From positions 207,751 to 271,750 of the forward strand of contig NZ_LMUW01000207.1 of the NCBI RefSeq assembly GCF_009765735.1: a stretch of DNA of 64,000 nt, given 5' to 3'. The position numbers were made by a program, and so were the translations under genes. Each line of letters begins with the position of its first letter. Position 1 is the first letter of the stretch. This document shows positions 59,841 to 64,000 of this stretch, in pieces. The notes under the pieces were generated by a model. The model ran no database searches and was not told the origin of the DNA. It saw only the letters and a list, made by a program, of their open reading frames with translations. Source of the stretch: Xenophilus sp. L33. GTDB taxonomy: Bacteria; Pseudomonadota; Gammaproteobacteria; Burkholderiales; Burkholderiaceae_C.

Positions 59841-60095
59841 TCACGCGACTCCGACCTCGACGGTCCCGGTGCCCATGCAGATCAGACACGGCAGCCCATC
59901 GGCACCCGTCTTCTTGCCGCCGCACGCGCGGCAAATGCCCTCCGCGGCGCCGGCAGTGCCCGAAGGAACTTCGTCCCCTGGGGCCAGTGGCGCAGGCGGT
60001 GGAACGCCCTCGCCTTCCTGAACACGCAGCTCGTCCTGGGTGTCCTTGTCGCCAGAGCCGTTCGGCTCTGGCTGCATTTCCAATGGCTTCGTCAC
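59841..60095 (-). CDS. Small zinc-knuckle protein coupled to the alcohol dehydrogenase
   Basis: 84 residues from GTG 60095, which overlaps the dehydrogenase stop (GTGA). The first half is acidic and Pro-rich; the end has two Cys pairs, C55-x2-C58 in CRACGG and C70-x2-C73 in CLICMGTG. These resemble DnaJ-type CxxCxGxG zinc knuckles. Coupled translation suggests it helps the dehydrogenase, for example in zinc supply or folding (inference). No close family is known to me. Confidence 0.7.
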   Translation of the reverse strand: MTKPLEMQPEPNGSGDKDTQDELRVQEGEGVPPPAPLAPGDEVPSGTAGAAEGICRACGGKKTGADGLPCLICMGTGTVEVGVA

Positions 60096-61303
60096 AGGGC
60101 CTCCGGAATGGTTTCGGTCGCAGCCGGTACGAAAGGGCCGCTCGGTGTCAACACGACCTTGCGGCACTCCTCGTCGGCCGCCTCGAAGATCTTGTAGCCG
60201 TGGGCCGCATCTTCCAGCGACATGTGGTGCGTGATGATCACCTCGGGCTTCAGCTCGCCCTTCTGGATGTGCTCCAGCAGTTGCGGCATGAAGCGCTGCG
60301 CGTGCGTCTGGCCCATGCGAAACACGAGGCCCTTCTCGAAGGCGTCGCCGAACAGGAAGCCGTGCACCCAGCCCGCGTAGACGCCAGGCACGCTGACGAC
60401 GCCGCCACGCCGGGTGGCCGCGATGGCCTGGCGCAAGACCTTGCCGCTCGACCCTTCCATCTTCAGGTCCGTCAGCACGGTCTCGACGGTGCTGCCCTTG
60501 GCCTCGAAGCCGACCGCATCGATGCTGGCATCGACACCTCGAAAGTTGGTGCTCTCGATGATGTGGGCCGCAGGGTCGTCGATATTGCCGGTCTCGATGG
60601 GCTCGACGCCATAGGTCTGTCTGGCGAACTCCAGGCGGTACGGATGCTCGTCGATCATGAAGATGCGCTCGGCGCCCAGCAGTCGGCACGAGGCCGCCGC
60701 CATCAGGCCCACCGGGCCGGCGCCGAAGATGGCGACGGTCGAGCCCGGCCCCACCTCGCCGTTCACCGCGGCCTGGTAGCCCGTCGGCAGGATGTCCGAG
60801 AGGAACAGCACCTGCTCGTCCGACAGGCCGGCCGGTATGACCAGCGGCCCGACGTTGGCCTTCGGCACCCGCACGAACTCCGCCTGGCCGCCCGAATAGC
60901 CGCCGTAGAGGTGCGAGTACCCGAAGAGGCCGGCACCCGGGCGGATGTCCTTCTTGTTCAAGATCGCGCCGCGTCCCGGGTTGGTGTTCTCGCAGGCGGC
61001 GAACATCGTCTTGTTGCAGAAGAAGCACTCGCCACAGGCAATGGTGAAGGGCACCACGACGCGGTCGCCGCGCTTCAGCTTGGTCACGCCCTTGCCGGTG
61101 TCCTCCACGATGCCCATGAACTCGTGGCCGAGGATGTCCCCGGTCTTCATGTCCGGGATCTTTCCGCGGTAGATGTGCAGGTCGGAGCCGCAGATCGCGG
61201 TCGCGGTCACTCGCAGCACGATGTCGTCGTCGGCGGCGATGACGGGGTCGGGCATTGTCTCGACGCGAACGTCTTTCGAGCCGTGGTAGGTAAGCGCTTT
61301 CAT
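60092..61303 (-). CDS. Zinc-dependent alcohol dehydrogenase, class III-like
   Basis: 403 residues from ATG 61303, preceded by AAAGGA. Catalytic zinc: ICGSDLHIYRG (Cys near 37) and GHEFMGIVE (His-Glu near 60). Structural zinc: CGECFFCNKTMFAACENT. NAD binding: FGAGPVGLMAAASCRLLG near residue 188. The long form is like glutathione-independent formaldehyde dehydrogenases or other medium-chain enzymes. It is followed by the coupled zinc-knuckle protein, and lies between the two copies of the DUF3606 module. Confidence 0.93.
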   Translation of the reverse strand: MKALTYHGSKDVRVETMPDPVIAADDDIVLRVTATAICGSDLHIYRGKIPDMKTGDILGHEFMGIVEDTGKGVTKLKRGDRVVVPFTIACGECFFCNKTMFAACENTNPGRGAILNKKDIRPGAGLFGYSHLYGGYSGGQAEFVRVPKANVGPLVIPAGLSDEQVLFLSDILPTGYQAAVNGEVGPGSTVAIFGAGPVGLMAAASCRLLGAERIFMIDEHPYRLEFARQTYGVEPIETGNIDDPAAHIIESTNFRGVDASIDAVGFEAKGSTVETVLTDLKMEGSSGKVLRQAIAATRRGGVVSVPGVYAGWVHGFLFGDAFEKGLVFRMGQTHAQRFMPQLLEHIQKGELKPEVIITHHMSLEDAAHGYKIFEAADEECRKVVLTPSGPFVPAATETIPEAL

Positions 61304-61451
61304 GGTGTCCTTTGAGGTGATCCGGGGCGCAGGAGCGGTTCTTTGCCGCCTGCTTCCCAGATCGGCCACTGGACGCTGCGGCCTGGACGTCAATGCTCGT
61401 GTAGGTCCTTGCCGCGCCCGCGGCGGCGCACTCCCCCACCAGACCAAAGCG

Positions 61452-62072
61452 TCAATGATTGAAGCGCTCCGCCGGCACTGCACCAGGCCGCTTCACCTTC
61501 ACCCAGTCCACGCTTCGGATCCCCGGCACGTAGAGACTGTTCATCCGCTTCGCCACGATTCCCTCCAGCTTGAGCTGCATCACGGCCTGGTCGAAGAGCC
61601 GATCGCCGCCCTCGTCGAAATGCCCGACCGGCAAGACGGCATCCGGGATCGGGTCCAGCATCTCGGCCAGCATCGCTTTGCGCTGCAGCAGGGTTCGCTC
61701 GGTGATGTCGATCCCGTGGGCCACCAGCAGATCGAAGGCCGCATAGCCCACCGGATCCGCCCCCTGGTACCAGCTGCGCCGACGCGCGCGGGTTTGCAGC
61801 CGATCGAAGTCGCTTCGACCCAGGTCGTCGAAAACGCAGACCTCGCCGTCCAGCACGTAGGGGCCGCCGCGGATCTGCGCCAGGCTTCGAGTCACCTCCG
61901 GAAACCAGATCGACGCATCGGCGCCGTTGCGGCTGCGCAGCTGACAGCTCCCTTCGCCAAACAGCGCGGTGACGCGATACCCGTCGTACTTGATCTCATA
62001 GATCCAACCAGGCTCCGTCAGGTCGACCTGTCGCTCTGTCAGCAGCATGGGCGGGTAGTCGTCGAGGTCCAT
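61452..62072 (-). CDS. Minimal ATP-dependent DNA ligase (nucleotidyltransferase domain only)
   Basis: 206 residues from ATG 62072. Ligase motifs in order: EIKYDGYR with the adenylated Lys28 (motif I), LRSRNG (Ia), LDGEVCVFD (III), EGIVAKR (IV) and WVKVK (V). It most resembles the ligase domain of LigD-type bacterial enzymes. The OB-fold domain with motif VI, needed for full activity in most ligases, is absent; the stop follows directly after motif V. It may be a degenerate ligase, an adenylyltransferase on its own, or work with a partner. No Ku gene is in the window. Confidence 0.85.
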   Translation of the reverse strand: MDLDDYPPMLLTERQVDLTEPGWIYEIKYDGYRVTALFGEGSCQLRSRNGADASIWFPEVTRSLAQIRGGPYVLDGEVCVFDDLGRSDFDRLQTRARRRSWYQGADPVGYAAFDLLVAHGIDITERTLLQRKAMLAEMLDPIPDAVLPVGHFDEGGDRLFDQAVMQLKLEGIVAKRMNSLYVPGIRSVDWVKVKRPGAVPAERFNH

Positions 62073-62227
62073 GCGGAACCCTCGCGCTTCGGCGTGATCC
62101 TGTGTGTCAGCGGATGGCGAGAAACCGGCGATGCCAACGCAATCGAACGCAAGCACACCCGCACTCCGTGGCACAGAAATGGCGTGCATGGCGGTCTTCG
62201 CCGTCAGAAGGAATCGAACTTCATCCC

Positions 62228-62503
62228 ATGCCATCGCCCAAGAAATGGATCGAACCTCTCCAGGCGCTTGCTCAAAACGAGCGAGCGTCGCATCCGCGCG
62301 TCGACCCCCTCACCAAACGGGAGATTTACATGGCAGACGACACCTCGAAGACAGCACTCGATCGCAAGCTTATCTCGCTCAACGAGGACTACGAAGTCCA
62401 GTATTGGACCCAGGCCCTCGGCGTCACGACGGAGCAGCTGCAGGAAGCCGTCGGCGCCGTGGGGCACTCGGCCGAAAAGGTGCGGGAGTACCTTAAAAAA
62501 TGA
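62228..62503 (+). CDS. DUF3606 protein with N-terminal extension, copy 2 (intact)
   Basis: 91 residues from ATG 62228; the canonical DUF3606 start is ATG 62330 (GGGAG precedes it), giving 57 residues. The DUF3606 domain (DRKLISLNEDYEVQYWTQAL, then GAVGHSAEKVREYLKK) is complete. The 34-residue upstream extension is conserved with copy 1 in the same frame with mostly similar residues, so it may be coding. DUF3606 proteins are small and of unknown function. The DNA ligase is divergent. Confidence 0.75.
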   Translation: MPSPKKWIEPLQALAQNERASHPRVDPLTKREIYMADDTSKTALDRKLISLNEDYEVQYWTQALGVTTEQLQEAVGAVGHSAEKVREYLKK

Positions 62504-62740
62504 CCCCCGCCTCGCCCCTGCCTGGCGATCCTTATTTCGACCCAGCCAGCCAGCTGCGGGGATCGTGAAGGACCAGCCTCGACTTCCTGCAAAGCGTGCG
62601 CCGTCCTCGAAGCCGGTGAAGCATTCCACTCCGGCGCTGTACCGACAGCAGCCGCGATTGCGCTGCAGCGACGCAACGCGAAGGCAGCAACCCAGTTGCT
62701 CAAAGGAGCCCGTTCAAGAAGGATTGGTTCGGTCACGATA

Positions 62741-62760
62741 TACTGTAGATTTATACAGTA
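62741..62760. promoter_or_regulatory. LexA (SOS) box
   Basis: TACTGTAGATTTATACAGTA matches the gammaproteobacterial/betaproteobacterial LexA consensus, CTGT-N8-ACAG with a TA-rich spacer and flanking TA. It lies 41 bases before the ATG at 62802, and the first possible ATG (62760) overlaps its last base. LexA would repress the small gene until DNA damage. Confidence 0.85.
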
Positions 62761-62801
62761 TGACGACCGCACACCATTCGACAGGGTATGGAAGCAGAAC
62801 C

Positions 62802-63053
62802 ATGGAAGAGAACGAAGATCTCGACCTCGTTGGCGACCAGCTTGGTGATCCCGTCATCTTCTTCAAGGCAGCAGCGGTGGCCGCGGGCGTCATCCGCAAA
62901 GGCGATCCGCTGGACCAAATGCTGGTCGACTTCGCCTACGCCATCGTGGAGCGCTGCGCAGTGATCGGCCTGAGCTATGCCGACGACGACTTCGGCAACG
63001 CCGGCGACCACATCCGCGCCGAACTGAGCAGGCTGAGACCACGCTTGCTTTGA
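62802..63053 (+). CDS. Small acidic protein under LexA-box control
   Basis: 83 residues from ATG 62802, preceded by GGAAG; a longer 97-residue form could begin at 62760. The product is acidic and helical (EENEDLDLVGDQLGDPVIFF, LVDFAYAIVERCAVIGLSYA). No known domain was recognised. It is followed by the 77-aa gene after 45 bases. An SOS-induced role is inferred from the LexA box. Confidence 0.65.
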   Translation: MEENEDLDLVGDQLGDPVIFFKAAAVAAGVIRKGDPLDQMLVDFAYAIVERCAVIGLSYADDDFGNAGDHIRAELSRLRPRLL

Positions 63054-63098
63054 TCTTGTCTTAAACTTCGTACAAGAATTTCACTCAGGGAACGGATC

Positions 63099-63332
63099 GT
63101 GAACATCGATGCGCTTTCGGCCAGCCCGTCTGCCAATCCGCCGGTTGCGCCGCCTGATTGGACGCTGGACGTCGAATATGAGGGCGGCAGCTACGTCGGC
63201 GTCGTGAGGCGCACGAACAAGGTGATGTGCCGGATCTTGATCGGGGGCCGCATCGACCATCTGCCAGTGGCCCGCGCCGCGCTGGCGCCAAAGGCCAGGG
63301 CCTGGATCGCCGACTACTTGAGGCGACCGTAG
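63099..63332 (+). CDS. Small conserved protein (77 aa), copy 2
   Basis: 77 residues from GTG 63099 with AGGGA upstream. Same length and ends as copy 1 at 59597; differences cluster in the middle (VEYEGGSYVGVVRRTNKVMC). No family was recognised. It may be co-transcribed with the LexA-box gene. It is convergent with the catalase-like gene, with a 27-base gap. Confidence 0.7.
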   Translation: MNIDALSASPSANPPVAPPDWTLDVEYEGGSYVGVVRRTNKVMCRILIGGRIDHLPVARAALAPKARAWIADYLRRP

Positions 63333-63359
63333 CCGGCGGACCTTCCCCGCCAGGCGCGG

Positions 63360-64000
63360 CTACGGCGCGACGTCTCGCACGCTGGCCGGCTCGTGCACCG
63401 GGCACCCATTCGCGGCCCCACGGTACGCCACCGAAGCGGCGTAGACGGATTTGCGAGCCCGCATCACGCCCCCCAGAGGCCTATGGGCTTCCAAGCCGTG
63501 CCAGGGATTGAAGGACAAGCGGTCATCGAATCCCTGGGCTCCACGTTCGCTGAACGCCACCTGCGGGCCGACGCGAACTCTGGCGACCGCGACATAAGGG
63601 CTGTCTTCCTGCGGCCACTCCACAGATGCGTCCTCGATCGGCATCTTCTCGAGGTCGGTATTGAGTTGCGCGCGCAGCTCCCACTCGCCCGTGTCGGCAG
63701 TGAAGAATTTGTTCACCGTGTGGCGCAGACCGTCGGGATCGTCGGCTAGCTCTTCGGGCAAAGGCTGGTCCTTCAGCGAGGTCAGCGACGCCGAGACAGG
63801 CGCCAGCGAAAGCTTGGCGATGTAGTCGCCGAACCGATGAGGGACCTGCGTGAAAAAGGTTTCGCCGAGCGGCTCGGTCTGCTTGTGGCCGCCCATGGAT
63901 TGGAGCGTCGGGCTCTCGATGCCCACCGCACCCAGCGCCGAAGCCGTACCGCGCAGCAGCACCGAAAGAACGCGCTTGCCGCCTTCCGCCTTGTCGGTCG
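63360..64000 (-). CDS. Catalase-like family protein, C-terminal part
   Basis: The frame is open to the right edge, so the N-terminus lies outside the window; 212 residues plus stop are seen. DPDGLRHTVNKFFTADTGEW and the terminal DRLSFNPWHGLEAHRPLGGV, MRARKSVYAASVAYR match catalase-related heme proteins of the shorter branch, which lack the usual C-terminal flavodoxin-like part. The heme-ligand and active-site His regions would be upstream and cannot be checked. It is convergent with the 77-aa gene. A role in peroxide defence is inferred from the family. Confidence 0.8.
   Translation of the reverse strand, partial: TDKAEGGKRVLSVLLRGTASALGAVGIESPTLQSMGGHKQTEPLGETFFTQVPHRFGDYIAKLSLAPVSASLTSLKDQPLPEELADDPDGLRHTVNKFFTADTGEWELRAQLNTDLEKMPIEDASVEWPQEDSPYVAVARVRVGPQVAFSERGAQGFDDRLSFNPWHGLEAHRPLGGVMRARKSVYAASVAYRGAANGCPVHEPASVRDVAP

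Larger units (their letters stand above)
62228..63332 (+). repeat. Duplicated module, copy 2: DUF3606 - remnant - LexA-box gene - 77-aa gene
   Basis: Counterpart of 59027-59830. The short basic ORF is degenerate here, and an extra 83-residue gene with a LexA box lies before the 77-aa gene. The two copies enclose the alcohol dehydrogenase and the ligase. Confidence 0.75.

Noticed and set aside
59987..61315. 442-codon plus-strand frame
   Set aside because: Opposite the zinc alcohol dehydrogenase; no domain.
59841..61439. 532-codon minus-strand frame
   Set aside because: Only its last 84 codons are kept as a gene; the remainder overlaps the dehydrogenase in a different frame and looks like shadow sequence.
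61302..63053. 583-codon plus-strand frame
   Set aside because: Most of it is opposite the ligase or out of frame with the DUF3606 gene; only the last part from 62802 is supported.

Overview
The window is GC-rich, densely coded DNA from a betaproteobacterium, most likely a Burkholderiales member of the Comamonadaceae/Variovorax type. The signs are six stand-alone Bug (TctC-like) receptors, a Burkholderiales-type porin, many small acyl-CoA catabolic clusters each with its own IclR, AraC, LysR, GntR or Crp regulator, and an SOS-type LexA box. This placement is inference; no rRNA or tRNA gene was recognised.

Layout. 1-5071: end of a thiolase, an ACAD10-type phosphotransferase, a GntR-AraC fusion regulator, a LivK-type binding protein and an enoyl-CoA hydratase. 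5082-9418 (minus): VOC protein, acyl-CoA synthetase and SMP-30 lactonase as one unit, then a Crp/Fnr regulator. 9538-12662: 2-hydroxyacid dehydrogenase, Bug receptor, class II aldolase. 13088-19343: amidohydrolase, MHS transporter, porin and AraC regulator; an 86-bp inverted duplication lies upstream of both the transporter and the regulator. 20232-30222: IclR, then a tightly coupled operon (Bug, enoyl-CoA isomerase, NDP-forming acyl-CoA synthetase, Bug, dehydrogenase), then a convergent second dehydrogenase, a flavin monooxygenase and another Bug. 30327-31118: IclR. 31195-34343: zinc-uptake operon zur-(small ORF)-znuC-znuB-znuA in which three consecutive genes each carry a disabling lesion. 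34471-39232: FAH-family hydrolase, IclR, and an operon of enoyl-CoA hydratase, CaiB-type CoA transferase and Bug. 39579-45700: a very large glycine-rich autotransporter split by a frameshift. 45959-53526: LysR regulator and a cluster with two AtuA-family proteins (one fused to DUF4387, one with a separate DUF4387 gene), a 2-oxoacid decarboxylase and a Bug receptor. 53527-56843: IS91-type transposase and tyrosine recombinase with non-coding flanks. 56844-64000: F420/NADP reductase-like gene, small orphan ORFs, a duplicated DUF3606/77-aa module flanking a zinc alcohol dehydrogenase and a minimal ATP-dependent DNA ligase, a LexA-box-controlled small gene, and a partial catalase-like gene.

How it works together. 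Most of the window is accessory uptake and degradation of organic acids: periplasmic receptors deliver ligands, CoA ligases or transferases activate acids, crotonases, dehydrogenases and thiolase degrade them, and local regulators switch each block. The right end is different: small stress-type genes, a SOS box and DNA ligase/catalase fragments suggest a stress or DNA-damage island next to mobile DNA. Several genes are broken, so either this locus is decaying or the assembly contains errors; raw-read checks would separate these.
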